Assembly (NCBI GenBank): GCA_014529385.2 | Contig: CM043969.1 | Coordinates: 70,439,176 to 70,503,175, forward strand | Direction of reading: 5' to 3' | DNA from: Adiantum capillus-veneris | Taxonomy: Eukaryota; Streptophyta; Polypodiopsida; Polypodiales; Pteridaceae | DNA length: 64,000 nucleotides | Shown: one piece after another, positions 1 through 12,379 of the stretch | Position numbering within the stretch: the stretch's first letter is position 1 | Layout of the letters: every line of letters starts with the position of its first letter | Position numbers and translations under genes: made by a program | The notes under the pieces: model-generated | Databases searched by the model: none | Told to the model about the DNA's origin: nothing | Seen by the model: the letters and a program-made list of their open reading frames with translations, nothing else

Positions 1-122
1 TTGTCAATAATCATCAAAAGATAACCATTAAGTGTTAACCAATCTTATTTCAATTCGAATCTAATTTCAATATGGAAGGCCAATTCTCGTTTTGAATGTT
101 GACACTTGATTTTTCTAAATAA

Positions 123-1168
123 GTGAGGGCTAAATTTTCAAATAGGTCAAAGCTAGCTCTTCTCAAATACTCGGAGACTCGCTTCGCCTACAACTTCATT
201 ATGTTCCATCGATTGAGTTCATGTAGTAGGGCATTGAGGGGACTCTTCATTAGTGATGAGTTCTTGGCAATGCCCGAGTCAAAAAGTGTCAACGTAGTGG
301 CATGCCGAGCACGGGCCGACATGCCGGAATGGTGGGAGGAAGTAAAGACAATCTCCAAAATGGTGAAGCCTATCATCCACCTCTTGCGGGTTTTGGATTC
401 CATGAAGCCTTGCATCGGCAAGATATATGAGGCCATGGACACCATGATCGACTCTCTTGAAAAACTTGTGACCGACCCCGATAGGTATTCACATCGCACT
501 AGTCACTTTTAAGTTTTCCCTATGCTTTACAAGTTTACTCGCTTGAGTTTTAACTTTGTTTTGAATCTTCATAACGCAAGTACGAGGAGATCCAAGAATT
601 GCGTATGTCAAGGTGGAATGCCTACCATTCTCCTCTTCATGCGGCCGCTTATGTAACGATCCACAATTCCAACAAGGGAACCAATGGAAGGACAAAGAGG
701 TGATGAATGGTTGGCAAACCATCCTTGCACGCCTTGTGTCCGACCCAAAGGAAAGGACCGAGATTTCGAGGCAAATCAATGTCTACAGGAATGGAAAGGG
801 AGAAATTTGTCACATGCCCGATGCACAAGCGTCTCGCTTTGAGATGGGGAGTGCTCTTTGGTGGGAGGACTTTGAGGGGGGATTGGGCGGTTCATGTAGC
901 ATCAAAGAAGAGGAATCGTCTTGATATGCAGAGAGCCAATGATCTCATATATGTCTCATCAAATTTGAAGATGCTTTCCAAGTCAGACCAAAGTGATGAT
1001 TTTGCGGAGTGGGCACATGCTGAGGATGATCCTATCCCAGAGACACAGATAGATGTAGAGGTGCCAGAGGCAGAGATTAAGACAACACCACTTGAGGATG
1101 ATTTTTTGGATCAAATGGACTATGCAGAGCCAATTGACATTCAGTTGGCACCATGGGCCAACATGTAG
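123..1168 (+). pseudogene. hAT transposase, C-terminal half, broken
   Basis: Three consecutive frames carry pieces of a plant hAT transposase (RNase H-like fold, DUF659 and hAT C-terminal dimerisation regions). Positions 123-512 hold the part around ETRFAYNFIM, then RALRGLFISDEF, MPEWWEEV, KPCIGKIYEAMD. Positions about 580-920 continue with SRWNAYHSPLHAAAY, EVMNGWQTILARLVSDP and SALWWEDF. The end (about 900-1168) has KKRNRLDMQRANDLIYVSSN and an acidic tail. A non-coding stretch of about 95 bp near 484-579 starts GT and ends AG and may be an intron, though the frame does not join cleanly. Frame changes make the copy inactive. Family assignment rests on these motifs in order; I could not find the catalytic aspartates because the N-terminal half is absent. 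Confidence 0.6.
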
Positions 1169-1179
1169 AGTCTAGAGTC

Positions 1180-1240
1180 TAGACCTCTCGAGTCTCGAGT
1201 CTTGACTCTTGACTCGAGTCCTTCCCTTTTTGACTCCCAT
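1180..1240. repeat. Short GAGTCT/GACTC direct and inverted repeats
   Basis: Just after the transposase, the words GAGTCTAGA and CTCGAGTCT and their reverse complements follow one another (for example CTCGAGTCTCGAGTCTTGAC). The stretch can fold on itself. It may belong to the hAT 3' region; function unknown. Confidence 0.4.
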
Positions 1241-1573
1241 TTATGCTCTACTTATCCACTCTTTACTTGTACATCATTATGTTTTGCCCCTTGGCGAGGA
1301 TGATCAATGCTTGATCACCACACCAATGGTGTACTGTGTCGCGCACACCGCACGCCCTTTGTTATATTTTGGTGTTATGTAATATGAATGCAAAAACCAC
1401 TTTTTCTTTGCAATCTTGTGCTCTTAGTGTTCACTATTGTCTCAGTATTAAATTTGCAAAGAATTAGTGTTTTTTAAAGCGCTTCCCCTGTCGCATCCCC
1501 CGTCCCCTGTTTTACCACGTCCCCATCCCCGGGACCCGCCACGTCCCCGAGACCCGTCTCCGTCCCCATGTGA

Positions 1574-2837
1574 CTATGGTATAGTCTCAATCTTGGTCGG
1601 GTCCATCTGCACTCCTGCTGCTGCTGAGACGATGTGTCCCAAAAAGTGTATCTCTGATAAGAAAAATTCACTTTTCTTTGCATTGATCACTAGCTTGTCA
1701 TCCCGCAATGCCTGAAAGACTTGTAGCAGATGTTCTCTATGTTCTGCCTCATCCTTGGAGAAGACAATAATGTCATCAAAGAAAGTGCCATCAAAAGATC
1801 TGTACTCTCTGAAAATCATGTCCATCATTTGGTTAAAGGTCGCTGGAGCATTAGTAAGGCCAAAAGGCATCACCAAAAATTCAAATAAACTGAAGGTCGT
1901 CCGAAAAGTTGTCTTATAGACATCTCCCGGCACGATTCGGATCTGATGATATCCGCTCTTCAAATCGGTCCTTCTGAAACAAGAGGATACCTGTAGCCGG
2001 TCTAGAATATCAACGATCCTCGGAATTGGAAATCTGTTCTTGATGGTGACTTTATTGAGAGCTCTATAATCGATGCACATTCTCCAAGATCCGTCTTTCT
2101 TTAAAACCAACAACACTGGAGAGCAGTAAGGTGAAGTACTTGGCTAAATAAGACCCTTTTCCAAGAGGTCTTTCACTTGGTTCATAATCTCTTCATTCTG
2201 GGCTTGGCTCACACGGTAAGGTGGCTGGTTCGGTGGTGTGCTTCCAGGTATCAGATCAATGGTATGATCCTCGGGACAAGCTAGTGGCAACTCGCCTGGC
2301 AGGCCCTCAGAAAAGCAATTTGCATGTGTGTGGAGAAAATCTTGGCGTTCTTCATCAAGTTCAGACATATTTATCCTATGGTCATCATTCAACTCTTTCA
2401 AAAAGATCGAGTAAACAAACAGACTGGATTTTATTAATTTCAAAACGGCCGAAGCTGATACAATAGGGGTAGACTCACCCTTCAGTTTCACATCAAGTAC
2501 AATGTTTCGGCCCTTTTCAGTAGCCAATAGTCACTTTCTTCGCCCGATTATCGACCATGGCATTGTTCTTATGGTACCAAGGGACTCCCAGGAGGACATC
2601 ACAACCTTCCAAGGGCATTATGTAGAAGTCCTCGTACCCCAAATACCCTTGACAATGCAACCAAAGTTTGCCAATGACAGGTGTAATGGCCACGTCCCTG
2701 CCAGGTGCCGCTAGAACTACCTTTGCTTGTGGTCCTATCCGATCGGGTGTAATCTCGAGCCCGACCGCCAATTCAGGTGAAATGAAGTTGGCCTTGGCTT
2801 CTTCATCAAAGAAAATCAGGGCTTCTTGATCTTTCAC
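1574..2837 (-). pseudogene. pol: G1 protease and reverse transcriptase, partial
   Basis: Reading leftwards, 2837-2517 encodes an aspartic-protease region with a degenerate active site (FFDEEAKANFISPELA, where related elements have [10 protein letters not shown]) and the flap-side motif DVLLGVPWYHK. Positions 2527-2144 carry the protease-RT linker with DHTIDLIPGSTPPNQPPYRV. A stop near 2140 separates this from 2116-1574, the RT fingers and palm: [40 protein letters not shown] and the catalytic FFDD box. RT ends abruptly after VQMDPTKIE, with the thumb, RNase H and integrase missing. The intact RT palm motifs next to a ruined protease site suggest recent rather than ancient death, but the copy cannot be functional. 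Confidence 0.75.
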
Positions 2838-4324
2838 TTTGCCCTAAGCTTGACAAAGTTCTGTACTTTCATCAATCGTGCTTGGGTCAGTACCCATGCA
2901 GTCTGGAACTAGTCATGCTTTCATCTTGCCTTTTCGCCCACGTGCCTCAGCTGCTTTCGAACTCTCTGGCCTGTCTTCATTCTGTTCTTTTTGTGCCTTT
3001 TTTAGGACACTTCGCGGAGATGTGCCCATGTTTCCCGCTTCCAAAACACTTCCCCTCTTTGATGTAGTTGGCCCTCTCCCGAAGAGTGAGCCGGGGTTGT
3101 GAATCCTTATCTTTCTTTTCTTGGGGGCTCTTCTTTCATTATTAGAAGTCTGTTCAGTTCTTTGAGTCATGATCTCATCTGTGGGGTAAGTCAGATTGCC
3201 TGAATTTATGGCCTGTTTCGCATGACCCATCAATTCTTTAATAGAATCTGACTTTTGTTCTAAGCAGTGATCCGGATCTTTATAGGAAGTCCGTAGCAAA
3301 ACCGCTCAATTTGTTCTTTAACCGAGATCCTCTTAAATGAAGAAGCTGGTAGAAAAGAGCTCCAAAATCTCTCGCAATACGTGTCCAAAGAATCTCTCTT
3401 GGTGATCTGCAGATGATTCCAAGCAGTTTGTATATCTTGTCGTACTCCCGAGTCAACCAAGCAGAAATAAAAATCCTTTTAAATTTCAGCCATTTAACTG
3501 GCGCTTTCTTGTTCAGTAGAAGGATGGACCACCATGTTCGAGCATTTCCCTTGAAGAAAGAGGTAGCCCTCCAAATCTCGGAGTGCTCTGAGTAATGCCC
3601 TCTAGAGAAAGCTATGTTAAATTGTTGTATGAAGGCCAAAGCCCTCGAAGCATCTCGGAATCTAGAAAAAGTGTCAAACTTAATTGACTGTCCACCTTTA
3701 AATTCTCTAACTTTCTTGCTTTTGTCTTCAAGGAAGTCATATTGGTTTGCTTTATAGAAATGCTTCTTCTTTGTGTAAAATTTGTGATCGTCGAAGTCCG
3801 AACTATTTGAGGATGAGTCCTCTGTAGAACTGTCAAGAACTGAGCGAAACTTAGGCTTCTTTGCCTTTTTCTTTCCCTTTCTGAAGCTTTGCTTTTTGCT
3901 TCACTTTTTCCCTTTTCTGTCTTCTTCGCTCGAGTAGGGAGAGCTAGAAGAACTATCAAAAGAAGAAGAAGAAGAAGAAGAAGACCTAGATACTCCTTCA
4001 AATCGCACACGCTTCTTCTGGTTTCTTGCCGATGCAAAGGTAGATTGATGACCCAAATAATCGGGGAAATCAGTTCCTTTATTTTGCTTTTTGTCGTGCT
4101 TTTTGTCTTTGTTGTTCGCGTCAAAAAGCTGACTAATCTGTGCATCAACCACCTCTTCCAATTCTTGCTCTGTAAACATTCCCGGAGCAGGAGGTTTCTT
4201 GAGTGCCGGTTTGATGGGTAGCTATGTGGCCTTCTGCCACCGGGTGTGCACTTCTTCGAAGGATGTCTGAGTCAAAAATTTTGCAAAATTCGGATTCTTC
4301 GCAATGTTGATCATCATCTTTGTC

Positions 4325-4326
<2 letters not shown>
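1576..4326 (-). mobile_element. Ty3/gypsy element G1, no LTRs visible
   Basis: A minus-strand gypsy retrotransposon running from gag (high coordinates) to the middle of reverse transcriptase (low coordinates). It is cut on the left by the hAT and ends on the right at a CT microsatellite (4331-4373), beyond which a related gag lies in the opposite orientation. No LTR, primer site or integrase is present in the window. Its gag resembles that of G4 and of the fragments at 39930-40720 and 56790-57260, so these belong to one broad family. Confidence 0.75.
2838..4326 (-). pseudogene. gag: G1 gag with degenerate zinc knuckle
   Basis: Gag is spread over several frames. About 4320-3901 holds an N-terminal acidic and serine-rich region (VHTRWQ, TEQELEEVVDAQISQLF, a run of serines). 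About 3639-3260 holds the retrotransposon gag domain (AFIQQFNIAFSRGHYSE, NARTWW, LDTYCERFW). About 3065-3000 holds the CCHC knuckle, read as CFGSGKHGHISAKC: the second cysteine is serine, so the zinc site is incomplete. A poly-serine tract encoded by GAA/CTT repeats near 3960 is typical of this family. Stops and frameshifts throughout make it a pseudogene. Confidence 0.65.

Positions 4327-4330
<4 letters not shown>

Positions 4331-4373
<43 letters not shown>
4331..4373. repeat. CT microsatellite at G1/G4 junction
   Basis: A pure CT run of about 43 bp separates G1 (minus) from G4 (plus). It marks the join between two related gag regions lying head to head. Confidence 0.9.
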
Positions 4374-4376
<3 letters not shown>

Positions 4377-4422
4377 CAAGTTCAGTGGTTTCAGTCTTTT
4401 ATTCATCTGTTACTATTGATTT

Positions 4423-4848
4423 TTGGCTCGAGTATCCAAGCCCGTCATAGAGGTATCGGAGCTTAGAAGATTCTTATTCTACGGAGGATGCGATCCCTTT
4501 TCTACAACATACATGGGTTCTAACAGGAATTTGATAGAGAGAGACGACCCCCGTCCAGCTACTCGGTTGTCAAAAGATGAAGAGCTCTCAAATCCCAATG
4601 GGGGAAAAAGGAAACCAATGGAGATTCCAATGAGAGCAAGCCCTCTTCCGAGGATCAGAAGACCATGGCAAGTTTTTGGCAGAAAATCTTGACAAGACAG
4701 ATGACCGACACAAACTCCAATTGACATGAACCAAAATATGTAAAGTAGTTGAAGAATCATACACTCGATGAGGTTCACTCTAGATGTAGAGAAGCCATCT
4801 ATACACCTCTCAAGTTGGCGATGAAGACACAAGTGAATCTGACTATAG
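4423..4848 (+). pseudogene. gag: G4 gag N-terminal part (left of insertion)
   Basis: An 89-codon open stretch (4423-4692) with basic and proline-rich composition (MGSNRNLIERDDPRPATRL, then RIRRPWQVFGRKS) is followed by a decayed segment that reads DEVHSRCREAIYTPLKLAM just before the G3 insertion point. The second part aligns by eye with the G1 gag N-terminus; the first part has no match that I recognise. Its function as a gag leader is inferred from position. Confidence 0.45.
4844..4848. repeat. G3 target-site duplication, left (TATAG)
   Basis: TATAG lies directly before the G3 5' LTR. The right-hand partner at 24927-24931 is TACAG, one mismatch. Confidence 0.55.
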
Positions 4849-6188
<1,340 letters not shown>

Positions 6189-6200
6189 TGGTATCAGAGG
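6189..6200 (+). promoter_or_regulatory. G3 primer binding site (initiator tRNA-Met)
   Basis: TGGTATCAGAGG right after the 5' LTR matches the standard plant primer site TGGTATCAGAGC except for the last base. It would prime minus-strand DNA synthesis from initiator tRNA-Met. Confidence 0.75.
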
Positions 6201-6236
6201 AAGGTTCTGACGGTTCTCAGAAGAAAAATATATGTC

Positions 6237-7475
6237 ATGGCAGGACAAGCAGAAGAGCTTGAGCAGCTCAGGCAATAGATGGCATAATTGCAAGCTGCTT
6301 TTGCTCAACTAGAAGTGCAAAAAGTGATGAAGACCCTGGAAAATACGAAAGGAAAGATAGTGGAAGAGCCACCTTAGAATCCCCCACCAACTCATAGAAT
6401 ACCTCAAATTGGGGCCCCAACACGGTCTCAAAGAGATCCTACAGTAGGAACCTTAGAAGAAGAAATATCTTCACTTAACTACTCGCCATATTATTTTTTT
6501 CTAAAGAACCTGGATAATATCATTCTTGATAAGGAACTTGAATTGCCCCAGGACGAGGCTATAGATAAACCACCAGAAGCAGAAAAGAAAGACAAGTATC
6601 AAAAAATTTACAGAGAATTCTAGTTCACAAGGACTATAAACCCATCTCCAAGAAGCGATCTCGACACCACAAGAAGAAGAAGAAGACGTTCAAAGCTGGA
6701 GATAAAGATGTCAAATTCAAATGCTATAATGGAAGGAGGGTCTCTATGAAGGCTCTCACTTTCATTCAACAATTCAAGGTGGCCTTTGCAGAAGGTAATT
6801 TCTCAGAATGCTCAAGACTATGCTATGTTAGCATGTATCTAAAAGATACAGCTAGAAAATGGTGGCTTACGACAACTCTTGGAAAAATGAGTTCAAAAAG
6901 GACTTTTATGCTCAGTTCTTTTCCTTTGACTTTGCCAACGATGTGAAGAAAGAATGGAATTGGCTCCCCCAAAGAGAGAATGAAGTTGTGTCTGACTATG
7001 TCAACGAATTTTGGGAGGTTCTTCTTAGAGTTACTCCCTTTATGAAAGTTTTTTATGAAGATAAGATGCGCAAGTTTGAAGTTGGACTCCATCCAATACT
7101 CAAAAAAGTTTAAAGTTGTATCCACGAAACACTATAAATCATGATGCACTCCGCTCTGGTAGCAAGTAACTTGCATTTAAAAGGAACTCCTCGTAAGCAG
7201 GAGTTTAGTACCTTTCATGCAAAGAAAAAATCTCTCTCTACTGAGGCAGAAACCTCCACACAAACGTGGCCTTCAGATCAACCGAAAGACCCAAAACAGA
7301 AGTAAGAGGGAGCAAAGGAAAGAAAATTTCTCACTCCCTCTTGGTTGAAGGCCTATATGGAAGAGGGTAAATGTTTCTATTGTGGAGAAAAAGGACACAG
7401 GAAACCAGATTGCCTACATCTTAAGAAAGATTCTTCTCCTCCTATATCAAATTCAACACCTGATGTACAAGCCAA
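6237..7475 (+). pseudogene. gag: G3 gag with intact CCHC knuckle
   Basis: An ATG at 6237 opens a degraded gag (MAGQAEELEQLRQ then stops). About 6746-7113 carries the gag domain in two frames: ALTFIQQFKVAFAEGNFSE, LKDTARKWW, then SDYVNEFWEVLLRVTPF. The knuckle at 7369-7410 reads CFYCGEKGHRKPDC, a perfect CX2CX4HX4C. Coding ends at 7475 where copia A begins; the protease resumes at 20223. Confidence 0.7.
7471..7475. repeat. Copia A target-site duplication, left (GCCAA)
   Basis: GCCAA precedes the copia A LTR. The partner on the right, TCCAA at 20218-20222, differs at the first base. Confidence 0.55.
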
Positions 7476-7702
7476 TGTTGGAATTAGGGTTGCGGGGAAA
7501 TGCACACAACTTGGAGAATACAAAGGAAGCTCAAGGCACACAACAAAGAGTATACAACTTAGTGTGCAATGGAAAGATAAATAGCCCTAGAATGATGGGC
7601 GTATATACAATGCATGGGGGGGAAAACCTGCTAGTGAGGGAAAAAGAGCCCCAGCGGTCCTAAGTGTGTTCACACACATACTACCACATGTATATGGTAA
7701 CA
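7476..7702 (-). repeat. Copia A 3' LTR
   Basis: Begins TGTTGGAATTAGGG and ends TATATGGTAACA on the plus strand. The adjacent AACTCCCCCCTT is, on the element's own strand, a purine tract of the kind that primes plus-strand synthesis. Confidence 0.85.
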
Positions 7703-7703
7703 A

Positions 7704-8982
7704 CTCCCCCCTTGGAGTGATGCGGTGAACGAGAGCTGGCACATGAATAAAGAAAAGTGCCATGCCCTGAGGACATGATCAGCCCACAAAGGGGAGTAAG
7801 CCCAAAGCTTTGCAAAAAGCTTCAAATTTCTCATGAGACAATGTCTTTGTGAAAAGATCTGCAAGGTTGTCCTGTGTTGGCACATAAACCAAGCTGATCT
7901 CTCTTATTGAGAGCCTCTCCCTAACATAGTGGTAATGCACCTCAATGTGCTTTGTGCCAACATGAAAAATTGGGTTCCTCTCAATTGCCAATGCGTTCTG
8001 ACTGTTAGTGTAGATAATGTTGGCAGTGTCATGTGTCCAACACCCAAATCAACCATAAGGCGTCTGAGCCATACACACTCAATCGTAGTTGTGAAGACTG
8101 ACTTGTACTCAGCCTCACAACTAGAAGTGGCCACAGTAGGTTGCTTCTTGCTCAACCATGATATACATGAATTGCTAAGCATGAAACAAAAACCACTTGT
8201 GGACACTCGCGTGTCAAAACAACCAACCCAATCCGAGTCCGAAAAAGCATGTAAGTCTGGCGGCAATGATCTCCCATTGGGATAAAACAAGCCAAGATGT
8301 AAAGTGCCATTAAGGTAGCGGAAAATCCTCTTGACAGTCTGCCAATGCTTAGACCTTGGGCTATGCATAAATTTGCTGACCTGTGAGACTGTAAACTGAA
8401 TATCCGGCCTCGTGTTGCATACATAAATGAGGCATCCAACAACAGTCTGGTAAAGAGTGACATTTGCAGGATCACCAACATCATGAAGATTCAATTTCAA
8501 ATCTATTTCCATGGGAGTGGCAATAGGTTTGCAATCTTCAAGTCCAAACTTACATAGCAATGTCTCTATGTAACTTTTTTGACACAAGGCAATACCACCA
8601 TCACACTGCTTAAACTGTATACCCAAGTACTGACGCAATAGCTCCAAATATTTCATCTTGAAAGTAGCATTCAAATCAGTCAAAAATTCAGCAATATGTC
8701 TCTCATTTGGTCCAGTGATCAACAAATCATCTACATAAAGAACCACAATGAGAAGTACATCACACTCACGCTTTACATACAATGTGCTTTCTGTTGAATT
8801 GTTATACGAAAGCCTTGTTTGACTAATGAGTGTCAGCCTTCTCATACCAATCACGAGGAGATTGCTTCAACCCATACAAAGCTTTGATACATTTACACAC
8901 CTTATCCTCTTGTCCTTTCTTGACAAAACCGTGAGGCTGCGTTACATAAACTTCCTCAAATATGTCACCATTCAAGAAATCA
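7704..8982 (-). pseudogene. pol: Copia A reverse transcriptase C-part and RNase H
   Basis: Reading leftwards from the G2 insertion: FEEVYVTQP, ALYGLKQSPR, then a long open stretch (8854-7904) with the catalytic YVDD (LLIVVLYVDDLLITG), LGIQFKQCDGGIAL, RPDIQFTVSQVSKFM and the RNase H part DSDWVGCFDTRVSTSGF and SSCEAEYKSV. A frameshift near 8000 moves the end (NPIFHVGTKHIEVHYHYV, QDNLADLFTK) into another frame. This copy keeps glutamine codons where copia B has stops, which makes it a useful comparison. Confidence 0.8.
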
Positions 8983-8987
8983 GTAAC
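8983..8987. repeat. G2 target-site duplication, left (GTAAC)
   Basis: GTAAC here and at 17992-17996 flank the G2 LTRs exactly. Confidence 0.85.
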
Positions 8988-10183
8988 TATAACATTTAAT
9001 GGCCTAGTAACTTGTGTGTAGCGGAAAATAGCATGAACATAGTGAGCATTTCATTAGAATAGATTCCTAATGAGATTAACAAGAGTGCTTGGGTGGAGAG
9101 AGCAACAAAAAGCATAACACCTAGTTAGATAGCATGAACAATACTTCAAAAGAGAGAGAAATTAAGCAATTGACAACAGTTGAGGATCGGATTTGCATGG
9201 AGCCGGTCCCCCCTCCAAAAGGCTTTGTACTATAGTTTCTCCCATCAAGAGAGACGTTTTACAATACAATTTCTTGTGTTCCTTCAATACTAGCTAGTGC
9301 AATGAAGATGGAAACTTCATGCACTACGCAAAACACTTATCAAACACAACATCAATTCCCTCACGGTCTCAGACCCAAGACCTCACACACCTTTGAAGAT
9401 GGTGAGACCTAGCGGGGTATGAGAGTAGATTGAGAGGAAGAAGGAGTATTCTTATGAGAAAGATGTACATCTCCTCACATAATCACTCATATTAGCATAG
9501 CTTAGCTTATTAATTAGCATGGTAGAGGAGATGAGCATGCATTGAAGCTTGGCTCTTGGTTGGATTTGCATCACAAAGCCAAGAGTTGTTGGTGTAGGCC
9601 TTCCTTCTCACAAGCTTGGAGTAGGTGATAGCTTTCCATTAAAGCTTGAGAAGGAGAGAGAGTCTTCTTTACTTCACACAAGAGATTGTGTGAGTGTGTG
9701 TGTGATAATGCCTTGCAAAAATCAGCCCCCTCTCTCTCTTGGTCGACCCCTCTTGCTATTTGCTCTTGCTAGCATCCTATTGGACCTCCCTAGGCTTAGC
9801 CAATGGTAATTAAGAAACATAAGTGATAGCCTTTTGACATGTGTCCCCCTTTCCCCTTTTGTGAGAGATTTAGGTAATTATTTAATTCAACTAAACTCTC
9901 ATTGGACCCCTTTGCCTCCTGGCCAATAGGAATCAGGCAAGCCATTGGGCTGCTGAATGCTCATTGGTCCCCTTGGGAGACTTTCCAATAGTCTTCTAGA
10001 GAGCTTAATTCTTATTGGTTCTTTTATTAAGTGTTTTTAATTTAATTAAACTAGATTTACTCTAGCCTAATTCTCATTGGTCCACCTCCAAGGCCATCCA
10101 ATAGGAATTGGGTACACCTTGTGGACATCTGGGCTAGGAAACTGACATGTGTCCCTCATTCCCTTTGTGTAAAGGGAGCTTGT

Positions 10184-10235
<52 letters not shown>

Positions 10236-10614
10236 TTTCTCTCTCATCCCCTACTTGCAAGGCTCGCCCCCTCCTATGTAGGGATTGACAAAGACTTTTT
10301 GTGACACACACTAAGCATCCAATTTCCCTAGTGTTTGGCCTTTGGACACAACCTTTGAATTTTGGAACCTTAGCATTTTGGAAGTCTTAATGGGTTGAAC
10401 CTTAGGGTCTTTTAAGCCCATTGTTGCAAATTGCTCTTTTGCAGATGGCCCCCCCTTTGGATCCCTATTTTCCCTCCTTTGGATCCCTACTGTGGCCCGA
10501 TTTGCTAGCTTAACCAATATTCTAGCTTTTTCTCCCCTGGCACTTCCCCATATTAAATGATCAGTTTAACATGAGAAAATCATTGAGGAGAATTAGATAT
10601 TGATTATTATGACA
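8988..10614 (-). repeat. G2 3' LTR
   Basis: It starts TATAACATTTAATGGCC (the other LTR keeps the canonical TGTAAC) and ends GATTATTATGACA. At 1627 bp it is shorter than the 5' LTR because it lacks the 184-bp internal duplication, but it has a longer GT run (10187-10233). Differences from the 5' LTR are a few percent by eye. Confidence 0.85.
10187..10233. repeat. GT microsatellite in G2 3' LTR
   Basis: About 47 bp of GT; the same site in the 5' LTR (near 17600) has only a few GT units, so it expanded after insertion. Confidence 0.9.
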
Positions 10615-10956
10615 TTACCTCTCTCTTGAAATCATAGTCGTCCTCGACTATGGGGTAGAGAAGATAAAGCATATTCATTAATCCTTTTTCCTAGCAGGTA
10701 GAGGATCCCTATGTTACCCTACGACATCATTCCACAATGGATGACTAGTCCATTTGGCACTTGAGAGCATGAGGCATTAGTCCTATCATCTTCCATAGTA
10801 GAGTGACAAGATCTACTTGGTGTTCGGGAGACATTGTCTCCGCAAAATTGATCTAAGCATGCATACTACTTCATTTTTGTGCAGAATAAAGAAAACGAGA
10901 GTCTTGTAAGACAAAAATTTTGTTCATTTTTAACATTTGTACATTTGCTTACTCTT

Positions 10957-12345
10957 GGGAAGCATTGTAAGCATTGATAAGGTTTAGGTTATCCTTTAAT
11001 TGTATGCCTTGCATCCATCTAGCATCTTCAAAAGGATATTCTTAAACTTAATCAGATATTGTCGGATAGTCTTACCGCCTCTTAGTACCTTGTCTTCATG
11101 TCAGAGAATGGACTTGGGCTGCAACACCTCTTCTTGGTCCTTGATCTCCAATGGGTCTTCAATAGTTGGTTCTTGAGGTGGCTCTCCTTTGTAAGGCTTT
11201 AGTAGGCTCACATGGAAAGCATTGTGTATGAGCCAATGGTTGGGCAACTTGAGTTGATAGGCCATCTCATTGATTGGCCTAAGAATCTAGAAGGGAACAT
11301 AGTACCTTTTTGCTAACTTAGCATAGTACTTTTGGTGTCCCGTAGGATTCTTGCCCGCCGTGTGCCTTGAACGAGCCTTGGGAAATTTGAGTAAGGCCCA
11401 ATCATTTTCTTTAAAGGCTTGGGATCTTCTGTGCTTGTCAGCAGCAGCCTTTTGCCTTTGTTGTGAGATAGAGATAGCATCCTTAATCTTTTGGAAAGAT
11501 TCTTGTAGGTCTTGGCTATACTCTTCTGCAGCAAAGATCTTCCCGTGTACCTTAAGTAGCAAGGGACTTTTTGATCTTCCCTCAATTACCTCAAAAGGTG
11601 CTTTTCCCGTGGAAGTATGTACAGTGTTATTGTAGGCATACTTCACTAAGGGTAAGTACTTCTCCCATTAGGAACTTTGATCTACTTCCGTTACATAGGC
11701 TTTTAGTAGATTGAGAATTGTTAGGTTAGCTATTTCACTTTGGCCATCCGTTTGCGGGTGATAGGCCGAAGAGAAGTTTAGCATTGTTCCTAAATTCTCA
11801 AAGAGACCCTTCCAAAAATTACTGGTCATTCTAGGATCTCTATCCCCGACACTATGGACATTGGCAAGCCATGGTACTTGAAGATTTGTGTAGAGGGTTG
11901 CCATTTGATGGGCTTTGATAGTCTTTTTGACAGGTATAAAATGATCTTGTTTACTGAACCTGTCTACTATCATCCATATTCCCGTATTCCCATGGATAGA
12001 CTTAGGGAATCCAAAGATAAAATCCATGGATATGCTCTCCCATGGTGAATTAGGGATTGGCAAAGGTTGAAGCAATCCCTCTATCAAGCTTCGTCTTTTG
12101 GCATACCACACATTTAGAAACATACTCTTGTATGTTTGCTTTCATGGTAGGCCAATAGAATATGTTTCAGTCCCCTTTAGAGTAGACTGAATCCCTCTAT
12201 GCCCTGCATAAGGAGGGACATGAGATTCATACATTACTTTCTCACGTAGTGAGCTAGTAACGCATAGTCTATTGCCGTAGAGAAGATAACCATCTTGTAA
12301 AGTAAATGCTTCCTCTTTCTTCCCTAGTGCAAGGGCTGAAATCAC
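10957..12345 (-). pseudogene. pol: G2 integrase and chromodomain
   Basis: Reading leftwards: the zinc-binding region (YESHVPPYAGHRGIQSTL), the catalytic core with WESISMDFI, a damaged second motif (SVGDRDPRMTSNFWKGLF), and SSAYHPQTDGQSEIANL. The third acidic residue is glutamate in QSEIA. Then KYAYNNTVHTSTGKAPFEVI and the C-terminal GPF-like part. A stop near 11287 precedes LPNHWLIHNAFHVSLLK and a split chromodomain at about 11090-10960 (GGKTIRQYLIKFKN, then PFEDARWMQ in the next frame). The chromodomain places G2 among the chromoviruses. Confidence 0.75.
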
Positions 12346-12379
12346 TCTCTAAAATCCGGATCAATAGCATACTCATCTA

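Larger units (their letters stand above)
1..1575 (+). mobile_element. hAT DNA transposon, right-hand part
   Basis: This is the 3' portion of a hAT-superfamily element; the 5' part lies outside the window. It holds a broken transposase (123-1168) and then about 400 bp of non-coding DNA. The last 90 bp (about 1482-1570) is packed with CGTCCCC / CCCCGTCCCC motifs, which read GGGGACG on the other strand, like the subterminal repeats seen in many hAT elements. Immediately to the right, gypsy G1 coding sequence stops being recognisable near 1580 in the middle of reverse transcriptase, so the hAT probably inserted into G1. The outer terminal repeat and 8-bp target duplication cannot be tested because the left end is missing. 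Positions 1-122 hold no recognised coding sequence. Confidence 0.6.
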
